A stretch of 40,950 nt of DNA from the NCBI GenBank assembly GCA_031551355.1, contig JAVBNT010000026.1:1-40950 (forward strand), written 5' to 3'. The stretch comes from JAVBNT01 sp031551355. Its GTDB lineage: Bacteria > Vulcanimicrobiota > CADAWZ01. Numbering within the stretch: position 1 is the stretch's first letter; each line of letters starts with the position of its first letter. Under the pieces are notes generated by a model, which made no database searches, was not told where the DNA came from, and saw nothing but the letters and a program-made list of their open reading frames with translations. Shown one piece after another: positions 16,064-24,513 of this stretch. Position numbers and translations under genes: made by a program.

Positions 16064-17290
16064 TTATTCATACGTATAAACATAAATATTACCGGCGGTC
16101 GGGAAACCGGTCTCAACAGACCAGAGGCCAGTAAGTGCCAGCAGATAAATACTGCCTGTCGTTTCGTTATATGTTGAACTCAGGTAATAGAGATTTTGAC
16201 CGGCGGAATCCGCAGGTGCAGGCAACGTCGAAATGCTGCCGTCGGCGGGATTAAGAAGTTTGACGCCGTCAAGCACCGGCGAAGTGCAAACAATTTTGCC
16301 TTCGGGACCGAAAGCTATGCGCATATAGACAGGTACGCCGAAATCAAAGTAAAAACCGGCAAGTTCCTGCGGGATTTCGTTTGCAGAAAACAAATTCCAA
16401 TCGCCCGCCGAAACGTACGTATCTCCGGAAGGAATGATGTTGGCTACAAAATAATTAATACCGGTCAAATTTTTCATATTATCATAAGTGTAAACAGCAT
16501 AGGAAAGATAAATCGAACCGCCGGGAGCGGCAATCATTGACAACATATTTATTCCGGCAATATCAGCACTCAAAGCCTCGGCAATCTGAGGCACATCGGC
16601 AAGGTTTATGGAACGGACAAACGTATGTACCGCAGCAGAACCGGAACCGGACTTAGAATAAATTTCAATAGTATCGCCGGATTCACTGTAGATATAAAGC
16701 AAACCATCCGCAGGCGAAAAACTCAGCAAAGGGAAGTGACCATCGTTTAAATTATCACCAACCGCAACGGAATAGAGCATACCGTTTTCATAATAATTAT
16801 ACGAAACATTGGGGTAAGGAGATATGATTTTGGCTCCACCATCGATCATATTTCCCAAAGGACCTACCTGCAGTGGAGGGTATGTATAAAAAGCATTTTC
16901 ACCGGCAACCGGTTCAAAACAGGAATAAGGGACAGAATAGGCAAAATCCATTTCAGCAGAGGGAATAAACAGCATCATATCAAGGATACTACCAAACACA
17001 GCGTCAGTCATTACTTTTGAGTAAACCTGGAACTGCGAAATATTATAATTGGGATAGGAAAGAAAAAGTTCGTCGGCAGTGCCTCTGGCCATAGGAGCAA
17101 TAGCCTTAATAACGGCGGGGGTAAACAGAGGAATATCAAGTGAATAAGAACCGGTATAGGAAATAGCTCTCTGCGTCGGAACCGGCACAGGTGCTGCCCC
17201 AAAATTTGAATTGCAGTTGGAATCGGAACAACCGGCAAGCAGCGCGCCCCCCAGCGCACAGGCCAAAAGCAATGACGTAATTTTTTTCAT
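16064..17290 (-). CDS. Tandem-family lipoprotein, intact copy 2
   Basis: A 408-residue paralogue of the preceding gene, with the same signal peptide and SNCNSNFG segment but a shorter linker (AAPVPVPTQRA). Conserved blocks are DELFLSYPN, YSKVMTDAVFGSILD, AGENAFYTYPPLQVG, VSYNYYENGMLYS, SPADGLLYIY, MRIAFGPEGKIVCTSPVLDG and TAGNIYVYTYE. Its C-terminal part is nearly identical to the truncated copy at 14036-14340, so that remnant probably came from this gene. The upstream AAGGAGGG is shared. The 3' spacer holds a triple repeat of ATAACATC (about 16012-16032). A role is unknown beyond an outer-surface or periplasmic lipoprotein. Confidence 0.85.
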   Translation of the reverse strand: MKKITSLLLACALGGALLAGCSDSNCNSNFGAAPVPVPTQRAISYTGSYSLDIPLFTPAVIKAIAPMARGTADELFLSYPNYNISQFQVYSKVMTDAVFGSILDMMLFIPSAEMDFAYSVPYSCFEPVAGENAFYTYPPLQVGPLGNMIDGGAKIISPYPNVSYNYYENGMLYSVAVGDNLNDGHFPLLSFSPADGLLYIYSESGDTIEIYSKSGSGSAAVHTFVRSINLADVPQIAEALSADIAGINMLSMIAAPGGSIYLSYAVYTYDNMKNLTGINYFVANIIPSGDTYVSAGDWNLFSANEIPQELAGFYFDFGVPVYMRIAFGPEGKIVCTSPVLDGVKLLNPADGSISTLPAPADSAGQNLYYLSSTYNETTGSIYLLALTGLWSVETGFPTAGNIYVYTYE

Positions 17291-17455
17291 CCTAAGAAAA
17301 CCCTCCTTAAAAAAATAATGACATAGTAATATTATTTAAATTCCAAACAAAGCATAAAAAAACCTTCAGAAAAGACAAATGTGCGGTTTTACTGTTAGGG
17401 AAAAAAGACGGCTCTTTGGTATTTATTAACAATGAAAAGTCAGATAAATAGTCAT

Positions 17456-18611
17456 TTATTTAAATTTATAAACATGGATATTGCCCGTCTTCGGAAAACC
17501 GGCCTCATAGCTCCAGTTTCTGTCCAAAGACAGCAGACAAAGTGTTGAACTGGCCTCACTGTAGGCCGAAGCAACAAAATACCGCGATTTCCCGGGATAT
17601 TCCGATAATACGGAATATTCATAACCCTGAGGGTTCCAAAAAAGAACTGTATCCGAAACCGGTGAAACACAGATAATCCAACCCTCCGGTCCCCAGACAA
17701 GGTTTATACCGGACTGTGAATAAAAAAGATGGTCCCATACAGAGTCGCCTTCCTCGGAAAAAATACTCCATCCGGGACGGCCCGTATAAATGTCATCCGC
17801 AAAGGAAAGTTTTTTAAGAATAAAATTAAACTTCCAGCCTTCCTCGTCACTTTTATAAATAACGTAGGCAAGATAAATATTTCTGTTGGCATCGGCAAGC
17901 ATAGACTTCATTTTCAAAGAATACGAGGAGGGGTTATTATCCAAAAGAGCATTCAGGTCAACGTCCCTTATATGAGTATGTGTTATGGAAGCAGCGCAAC
18001 CGGATCTGGTATATATACGGATAATATTATCCTGTTCGCCGCAAACGTATAAAAGGCCGTCAGCAGGTGAAAGATAAACGGCGGATAAAATAGCGGGTAA
18101 ATTTTCGTCAACCGGCTTTGATGTAACGGCGCCGTCTTCATAATAATTATAAGTAAGGTGATTGCCCGAACCGGACGGAGCAGGAAGCGAATAAAAGGCG
18201 TTCTCCGCCGGAACCGGCACAAAATACGCTTTGGCATTACCGGCAAAATCAACGGCAGGCTCCCCTATTGAAAAATACCTCTCCCAACCCGCGTTAAAAT
18301 CCCGGAATAGACATCAAATACAGACGGTTGTTTTACGGCCGTTGTCAAAAACAGATTGTCGACTCCGGCTTCAGGCGTAGAACCACCGACATAAAGAGCA
18401 GAGACCGAAGACAGCTCTATGCTTGGAGAATGATTTCCCTCAAGAACAAAGCGGTCGCCGAATGAAGGGCCGTCTACAGCCGATGAATCATTATGGCCTG
18501 AGGAAGCATAACCGATAGAATCGGAACTTACAGAATCAAAAGCTGTTGAATCACAGCCGATAAGCAGACAGGTAGCCAGACACAAAGCTAAAACACAGAG
18601 CTTTTTTTCAT
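17456..18611 (-). pseudogene. Tandem-family lipoprotein copy 3, double frameshift
   Basis: The most diverged copy is broken into two frames. The first (stop at 18265) reads LCVLALCLATCLLIGCDS, a lipoprotein signal with lipobox Cys, and continues to VYSGIL before running out. The second frame resumes at GDFNAGWERYFSIGEPAVDF and PVPAENAFYSLP and continues to NIHVYKFK at 17456. Restoring one base in the G-run near 18298 joins them. A second indel lies in the A7 run right after the ATG at 18611: eight A's would give M-K-K-K-L-C-V. Both lesions are in homopolymers, so real decay, phase variation and sequencing error are all possible. The body shares SPADGLLYVCGEQDN and NLVWGPEGWIICVSPV with the family. 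Confidence 0.75.
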
Positions 18612-18830
18612 AAAAATACCCTCCTGAATCAACAGACTTTTATGAATATACTGATACTACGGGTAAAATACAAACACCTCTTCAATATCATATATTTGGC
18701 ATGCAATGCTTAAATATGTATATAGGGGAATTTTCAGTTCGATTCAGAGGAGTAAAAATACCGGAAGAATGCTTTATAAAAAGCATTCTCATTTGATCTG
18801 ATACAATAATAAATGCAGATACAATAATAA

Positions 18831-18860
18831 ATGTCATTCCCGCCTGCGCGGGAATGACAT
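18831..18860. repeat. Short palindromic spacer repeat
   Basis: ATGTCATTCCCGC and its complement flank CTG, a common bacterial spacer repeat type. Immediately upstream GATACAATAATAAATG occurs twice in tandem (about 18800-18834). The 18612-19120 spacer contains these plus two stem-loop elements and no gene. Confidence 0.6.
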
Positions 18861-18869
18861 AAAATCGAA

Positions 18870-18998
18870 TAAAAAATCAATTCAAACAGGTAAGATGCTA
18901 GAGCAAACCGGATTTTGACGAGTGAAACGTAGTCAAACTACGTTGTAACGAGCGAATATCCGGTTTGATGACGCAGATTTTCTGTTTCAATTGATTTA
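18870..18998. repeat. Full stem-loop element B
   Basis: The arms AAATCAATTCAAACAG and CTGTTTCAATTGATTT pair with one mismatch. The core has CAAACCGGAT pairing with ATCCGGTTTG, and ACGTAGTCAAACTACGT at the tip. The motif GACGAGTGAAACGTAG...ACGAGCGAATAT matches elements A and C while the arm sequence differs. Its terminal TTTA overlaps the TAAA of element C, so the two are tandem. Confidence 0.75.
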
Positions 18999-19123
18999 AA
19001 GGCGGTCAATTGCGTCTGCAGGCTATGGCAAGACGGATTTTGACGAGTGAGTCGTAGCAGGACTACGGCGGAATGAGCAAAATCCGGCTTGACGGCGCAT
19101 GCAGGCGTAATTCACCGCCTTTA
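18997..19123. repeat. Full stem-loop element C
   Basis: The arms TAAAGGCGGTCAATTGCG... and ...CGTAATTCACCGCCTTTA pair with few mismatches. Internal CGGATTTTG and CAAAATCCG pair, and CGTAGCAGGACTACG forms the tip. The right TTTA (19120-19123) supplies the stop codon of the DUF1634 gene on the minus strand, as element A does for its neighbour. Confidence 0.78.
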
Positions 19124-19480
19124 TTCGGTTTTACCGAGAATAAAGCTCACTATAATCACCACCAGGACGAAGGAAGTTATTTTCACATATAAGTAATCTT
19201 TTTCCCTGGCAAACATCAATATAGAGACCGCGACCCGGAAAACAGGGGTAAGGACAAGCATAAAAAGTCCCAAAAGTATTATTGCATAAGATTTAAAAAC
19301 CAGCGCGCCTTGTAAGATAGCCAAAAAGCCGGTAGGATAGATATTATTTTCATAACCGCTGTTTCCGGTAATCAAAAACATTATAAACCCGGCAGAAATA
19401 AGAAATGCACTAGTAAAAACACCGAATCTCAGGCATTTGCTAATAACTATTTCCATATCAAAAACATCGTTGTCACTCAT
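19121..19480 (-). CDS. DUF1634 membrane protein (TauE partner)
   Basis: A 119-residue protein with three hydrophobic helices at about 18-38, 58-80 and 94-114. The pattern ISKCLRFGVFTSAFLISAG and the end LYVKITSFVLVVIIVSFILG match the DUF1634 family, whose genes usually sit beside TauE/SafE permeases. The start overlaps the exporter stop by four bases (ATGA), with AAGGGGG just upstream, so translation is coupled. The stop codon lies in the terminus of stem-loop element C, which may have set the C-terminal residues (LGKTE). The biochemical role is unknown. Confidence 0.85.
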   Translation of the reverse strand: MSDNDVFDMEIVISKCLRFGVFTSAFLISAGFIMFLITGNSGYENNIYPTGFLAILQGALVFKSYAIILLGLFMLVLTPVFRVAVSILMFAREKDYLYVKITSFVLVVIIVSFILGKTE

Positions 19481-20310
19481 AAAAAAGCCCCCTTATATAT
19501 CATCTGGAAAGCAAGAAAAAGCACAACCGGTATAAATATATAACGTATGGTCCTGCTTTTGAGTTTCTGCATTATTCTTGTTCCAAACGCCGAACCGATA
19601 AGAACTCCTATTGCCACCGGAGCGGCTATTTTAGGGTCGATCTCACCCCTGAAAAAATATACGCCGGCGCTCGCCGCCGCCGTGACGCCGATCATAAAAT
19701 TGCTGGTGGCGCTGGAAACCTTAAACGGCAGTTTCATAAAAAAATCCATCGATAAAACCTTTAAAGTCCCGCTGCCGATTCCGAGCAGTCCCGACAAAAC
19801 GCCGGCGCCGTACATCGTTCCCAGTCCGCTGTAAACTCCGGCAACGTTGTATTTGACTTCCCTGCCGAGGACCTTGTCGTAATATTGCCCGTTAAGCCTT
19901 AATTTTTCGGCCAGAGGATGGTTTTCAACATTTTCCGGCAACTCACTGCCGGTTTTTTTCAGCATTGTAAGACCCGAATACAGCAAAAGCATCCCGAAGA
20001 CGATATACAATATTTTCACCGGCGCAATACCGCTCAGATAGGCGCCGGTAATCGCGCCGAGAGTAGTCCCGATTTCCAGGAACATACCGATGCGGACATT
20101 CGTAATCTTATCCTTGAGATAAACTACGGCGGCTCCGCTCGAAGTCGCGATAACGGAAATAATACTGGCACCGAAAGCATATTTTATATCAACACCAAAA
20201 AGCAGCGTCAGCACCGGCGTAATAATAATCCCCCCGCCCAGACCGACAAGCGAGCCCCAAAAACCGGCAAGAATTGCAATACACAATATTTTAAGGGAAA
20301 TTATAATCAT
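19477..20310 (-). CDS. TauE/SafE family sulfite/organic anion exporter
   Basis: A 277-residue inner-membrane permease. The opening ILAGFWGSLVGLGGGIIITP and the later GLLGIGSGTLKVLSMDF are the paired G-rich motifs of the TauE/SafE (DUF81) family, whose two halves are related. About eight hydrophobic helices are visible, plus a polar loop near residues 125-155. The family exports sulfite, sulfoacetate and related anions; the substrate here is unknown. GGAG precedes the ATG. It forms a two-gene operon with DUF1634. Confidence 0.88.
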   Translation of the reverse strand: MIIISLKILCIAILAGFWGSLVGLGGGIIITPVLTLLFGVDIKYAFGASIISVIATSSGAAVVYLKDKITNVRIGMFLEIGTTLGAITGAYLSGIAPVKILYIVFGMLLLYSGLTMLKKTGSELPENVENHPLAEKLRLNGQYYDKVLGREVKYNVAGVYSGLGTMYGAGVLSGLLGIGSGTLKVLSMDFFMKLPFKVSSATSNFMIGVTAAASAGVYFFRGEIDPKIAAPVAIGVLIGSAFGTRIMQKLKSRTIRYIFIPVVLFLAFQMIYKGAFL

Positions 20311-20339
20311 AAAAAGCCCATCTCCACAATAAAAGATAA

Positions 20340-20391
20340 AATAAATGCCTTACGGTTATGGACTTGGCCAATTTTTCGTAAAGCATTTATT
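20340..20391 (-). terminator. Terminator after the branching enzyme gene
   Basis: On the minus strand AATAAATGCTTTACG and CGTAAGGCATTTATT form a 15-base stem with one mismatch around a 22-base loop, followed by T-rich TTATCTTTTATT. It separates glgB from the TauE operon. Confidence 0.65.
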
Positions 20392-20415
20392 ACTCGTAAT
20401 TTTTAAACAGTTATG

Positions 20416-22788
20416 TTATGACTTTTTCGTTTTTTCCGCCGGTTTAGCCTTGTCTTCCTGTTTCTTTTTGGCGGAGGCGGCCTTTTTCTTTGCAATCACT
20501 TTTTTAGGTGCCTGTTCCGAATCTGAAGGTTCAGCGGCAACAGCAACTTCCGGTTCAACAGCCTCTTCCGGAGCCTTTTCCTCTTCAGGCAGTTCATAAC
20601 TGAAGAAAACAGCTCCCAGCGGCGGCAATGTCAGAGGCAGCGAGAAGTCTTTGCCGTGGACTCCCCAATGGTCCGCCCATACGCCGCCGATATTGCCGAT
20701 ATTCGCACCGCCGTAAATACCGGCGTCGGAATTAAATACTTCACTGTAGAATCCTTCGTGAGGAACGCCGATTCTATAGCCTCTCCTGACGACAGGGGTA
20801 AAGTTAAACGCACAGATCAGCAGTTTCCTGCCGGAAGCGTCCTTTCTCATAAACGAGACAATACTGTTTTCCCAATCATTGAAATCAAGCCATTCAAAGC
20901 CGCGGTAATCAAAATCCACCTCATACATGGAAGGAGTATTTTTATAAAAATGCAGCAAATCACGGGTAAAGTTGTGCATCAGATTATGCGGCTCATAATT
21001 CAGCAAATGCCAGTCGGCACTGCGGTCATTGTTCCATTCCGCGCTCTGAGCAAAATCACCGCCCTGGAAAAGCAGTTTTTTGCCTGGATGGGCGAACATA
21101 TACGAATAAAGCAGTCTCAAATTGGCAAATTTCTCCCAGGTGCTGCCCGGCATTTTGTTGATCAGCGAGCCTTTTCCATGCACGACTTCGTCATGTGAAA
21201 GCGGCAGCAGGAAGTTCTCGGAAAAGGCATACAAAATACTGAACGTCAGTGTATTGTGGTGATATTTTCTGTAAATGGGATCCTGAGACATATACCTGAG
21301 CATATCATTCATCCAGCCCATATTCCACTTATACCCGAAACCGAGTCCGCCGAGATGAACCGGAGACGAAACCCTCGGCCAAGCAGTGGATTCTTCGGCA
21401 ATCATCATCACTTCCGGATAGTAACGGCCTATCGTTTCATTCAGATAGGTAATAAAATCTATCGCATCAATATTTTCCTTGCCGCCGTATTTGTTGGGCA
21501 GCCACTGACCGTCTTTTTTTGAGTAATCGAGATAGAGCATTGAAGCAACGGCGTCAATACGCAGTCCGTCTATGTGATACTTGTCAAGCCAGAACAAAGC
21601 ATTGGCAAGCAGAAAATTTTTGACTTCATTACGGCCAAAATTAAAAATCAAAGTCCCCCAGTCGGTATGTTCGCCCTGTCTGGGATCCGCATGTTCATAA
21701 AGACAGGTACCGTCATACCATGCCAATGCATGCGCATCCTTCGGGAAATGTGCCGGCACCCAGTCCAGAATAACGGCAATGCCGTTCTGGTGGCAGTAAT
21801 CGACAAAATACATAAAATCTTCCGGCTCGCCGAAACGGCTGGTCGGAGCAAAGTAACCGGTAACCTGATATCCCCAGGAACCGCCGAACGGATGTTCGGC
21901 AATCGGCAGAAGCTCAATATGCGTATAGCCCATATCCTTAACATACTCAACAAGATTATGGGCAAGGTCTCTGTAGGAAAGCATTTTTCCTTCAGCCGTT
22001 CTCATCCAGGAACCGAGATGAACTTCATATATCGACACCGGACCTGTGCGGTAAGACTTGTCTTTCCTTGATTCCAGCCATTCTTTATCCGACCATTTGT
22101 AAGTCTCAAGATCATAGACATACGAAGCCGTATTGGGAATCAGTTCCGTGCTGAAGGCATAGGGATCCATCTTCACAATAACCTGGCGTTTAGACGTAAA
22201 TATTTCATATTTATAGATTTCGCCTTCTTCAAGCTCCGGAATGAAAAGCTCCCAGACACCGGAAGAACCGCGGCGGCGCATCATATGGAACCTTCCGTCC
22301 CAGTTATTGAAATCACCGACAACACTAATCCTTCTGGCTGTGGGCGCCCAGACGGCAAACAAAATACCCTTGACGCCGTTAACTTCCCGTGGATGGGAGC
22401 CGAGGCTGTTATAAGCGTAATGGAGCTCCCCCCTGTTATACAGATAAAGATCTTCTTCCGAAATCACAGGCTGGAAGGAATAGGTATCATAAACGGTTAC
22501 CTCCCTGCCGTCGGCAAAAATCTTGCGGAACTTATAATCAAACAACTGGTCCCTATCAAGGAAAATTCTTTCAAAAAAGCCATCCTTCTGGACCTTTTCC
22601 ATTTCAAATTCCTTACCGGACGATTTTTCTACGACATAAACTTTTTCGGCTTCCGGTTCATAACACCTTATGGATATGACTTTTTTTCCGTCGTGTTTAA
22701 TTTCGTGTCCTCCAAGAATGGAAAACGGATCGGATACATCCGAATAAAGTAAAGTATAAATTTGATCAAGGGTAGCAGTAGTCGCCAT
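20416..22788 (-). CDS. glgB: 1,4-alpha-glucan branching enzyme with lysine-rich tail
   Basis: A glycogen branching enzyme (GH13), 790 residues; it cuts alpha-1,4 chains and rejoins them as alpha-1,6 branches. N-terminal carbohydrate-binding modules carry DPFSILGGHEI and GILFAVWAPTARRISVVGDF. The catalytic barrel has HPFGGSWGYQ, the nucleophile in DGLRIDAVASMLYLDY, the acid in MMIAEESTAWP and the third Asp in LPLSHDEVVHGKGS. The GlgB core ends near PLGAVFFSYELP; about 70 extra residues follow, first acidic (EEEKAPEEAVEPEV), then Lys/Ala-rich (KKVIAKKKAASAKKK), like a histone H1-type tail. It is 63 bp downstream of pgi, tying glucose-6-phosphate flux to storage. No GlgA or GlgC is present. Confidence 0.95.
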   Translation of the reverse strand: MATTATLDQIYTLLYSDVSDPFSILGGHEIKHDGKKVISIRCYEPEAEKVYVVEKSSGKEFEMEKVQKDGFFERIFLDRDQLFDYKFRKIFADGREVTVYDTYSFQPVISEEDLYLYNRGELHYAYNSLGSHPREVNGVKGILFAVWAPTARRISVVGDFNNWDGRFHMMRRRGSSGVWELFIPELEEGEIYKYEIFTSKRQVIVKMDPYAFSTELIPNTASYVYDLETYKWSDKEWLESRKDKSYRTGPVSIYEVHLGSWMRTAEGKMLSYRDLAHNLVEYVKDMGYTHIELLPIAEHPFGGSWGYQVTGYFAPTSRFGEPEDFMYFVDYCHQNGIAVILDWVPAHFPKDAHALAWYDGTCLYEHADPRQGEHTDWGTLIFNFGRNEVKNFLLANALFWLDKYHIDGLRIDAVASMLYLDYSKKDGQWLPNKYGGKENIDAIDFITYLNETIGRYYPEVMMIAEESTAWPRVSSPVHLGGLGFGYKWNMGWMNDMLRYMSQDPIYRKYHHNTLTFSILYAFSENFLLPLSHDEVVHGKGSLINKMPGSTWEKFANLRLLYSYMFAHPGKKLLFQGGDFAQSAEWNNDRSADWHLLNYEPHNLMHNFTRDLLHFYKNTPSMYEVDFDYRGFEWLDFNDWENSIVSFMRKDASGRKLLICAFNFTPVVRRGYRIGVPHEGFYSEVFNSDAGIYGGANIGNIGGVWADHWGVHGKDFSLPLTLPPLGAVFFSYELPEEEKAPEEAVEPEVAVAAEPSDSEQAPKKVIAKKKAASAKKKQEDKAKPAEKTKKS

Positions 22789-22851
22789 TTTACAGACCTC
22801 TTTCCTTCATAAAATTAGAATTTATCAAACCCGTGGCAATATCCCGGAAAA

Positions 22852-24228
22852 TTATATTGTAAATGCGGATGAATCCGCGCTTCCTTTAAGCAATTCATCT
22901 CTTAATTGCTCAAAACCGCTCTTGCCCAAAAGAGCAAACATATTTTTCTTATAACTCTCAACCCCGGGCTGGTCAAAAGGATTGACTCCCAGCAAATAAC
23001 CGCTGACACCGCATGCATATTCAAAAATATAAAACAGCTGCCCCAGATAATAAGCATTCATTTCCGGCAAAGTGAACTGCAGCACCGGTACATCCCCGGC
23101 CCTGTGCGCCTTAGCCGTCCCTTCAAGAGCAACGGAATTTACATAATGGAGCGATTTACCGGCGATATAATTTAAACCGTCGGCATCATCCTGTTTTTTA
23201 GGAATAAGAACTTCCCTGGCCGGTTTTTCCACCAAAAGGAAAGTTTCCATAAGCATCCTGACACCCTGCTGTATATACTGCCCCATTGAATGCAGATCCG
23301 TAGAGAAATCAAGACTGTCCGGATAAATACCCTTATTGTCCTTACCTTCGCTTTCGCCGTAAAGCTGTTTCCACCATTCGCCGAGATAATGAAAGCCAGG
23401 CTCAAAACTGGCGAGAAGCTCCACCGCGCGGCCTTTGCGGTAAAGAATATTCCTGACGGCGGCATACATGCATGGAACATTTTTACGCAAATCCTTTTCG
23501 GCAGCCATCGCCACAGCGGCTTTTGCCCCCTCAATCATTGCCCTGATATCAATACCGGCAACAGCCATCGGCAAAAGACCGACTGCGGTCAAAACCGAAA
23601 AACGTCCGCCGACATCGTCTTCAATGACAAAAGTCTTCCAGCCCTCCTTGTCGGCAAGACCCTTAAGAGCCCCTCTGGCCTTGTCGGTAGTGGCAATAAA
23701 TCTCTTTTTTGCCTCATCATATCCCATTGATTCAACCATCGCTTCAAAAAGGATACGCAAGGCAATCGCCGGTTCGGTCGTTGTGCCCGATTTGGAAATG
23801 ACATTAACGGTAACCTTTTTGTTATTCTTTATAAGGTCAAGAAGGGAAGCCATATAATCACCGGACATATCGCAGCCGGCAAAATATACGGCAGGAGCGT
23901 TCCCCTTTTTACAAAGCGCCAATTCATTGGCAAAAGCCGGACGCAGAGCCGAAAGAGCAGCTCTGGCACCAAGATAGGAACCGCCGATACCGATGACAAT
24001 AAATATCTCACTATTTTCGCGAATCCATGCCGCCGTCTCCTCAATCGTTTTTATTTCCGACTCCGGCGTAGAAACAGGAATATCCAGCCAGCCGAGAAAA
24101 TCATTGCCCGCACCGCTGCGGCTGTCCAATACTTTCTTGGCATTCTCCACTTCCGCCATAATCGCATCGACAGATTGCACAGTCACATGTTCCATAATAC
24201 CCGAATAGTCAAACGATATATTTTTCAT
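22852..24228 (-). CDS. pgi: Glucose-6-phosphate isomerase
   Basis: Interconverts glucose-6-phosphate and fructose-6-phosphate in the cytoplasm. At 458 residues it matches the shorter Bacillus/Thermotoga-type enzyme rather than the ~550-residue form. Diagnostic blocks are FIVIGIGGSYLGARAALSAL, VISKSGTTTEPAIALRIL (phosphate-binding S-G-T-T), DVGGRFSVLTAVGLLPMA and YGESEGKDNKGIYP (catalytic Glu region), with a C-terminal QPGVESYKKNMFALLG carrying the family Gln-x-Gly-Val-Glu. GAGAGG precedes the ATG. It heads an operon with glgB. The 285-bp gap upstream is the divergent control region shared with the heptad protein. Confidence 0.95.
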   Translation of the reverse strand: MKNISFDYSGIMEHVTVQSVDAIMAEVENAKKVLDSRSGAGNDFLGWLDIPVSTPESEIKTIEETAAWIRENSEIFIVIGIGGSYLGARAALSALRPAFANELALCKKGNAPAVYFAGCDMSGDYMASLLDLIKNNKKVTVNVISKSGTTTEPAIALRILFEAMVESMGYDEAKKRFIATTDKARGALKGLADKEGWKTFVIEDDVGGRFSVLTAVGLLPMAVAGIDIRAMIEGAKAAVAMAAEKDLRKNVPCMYAAVRNILYRKGRAVELLASFEPGFHYLGEWWKQLYGESEGKDNKGIYPDSLDFSTDLHSMGQYIQQGVRMLMETFLLVEKPAREVLIPKKQDDADGLNYIAGKSLHYVNSVALEGTAKAHRAGDVPVLQFTLPEMNAYYLGQLFYIFEYACGVSGYLLGVNPFDQPGVESYKKNMFALLGKSGFEQLRDELLKGSADSSAFTI

Positions 24229-24513
24229 TAAATTTACCTCTCTTCCGTATTATCGGATGATAAATTATTAAAAACACTTAGAATATATTTAAGTACATAA
24301 TTACAAAAACCTGTCGCAGACAGAATATAAAATCATAAAAATAAAAAATACACAGGACATAAAATAACCACATATTAACATTTTGTTCACACTTATATAC
24401 TGGTAAAAGTCACCGTTTCATGGTATTCTTTTAGTGATTAATAAATATTTTTTAATATTTCAGCTATAAATGAAGACAAAATCTTTTTGAACTTGCAAAA
24501 AGGAGATACTAAA

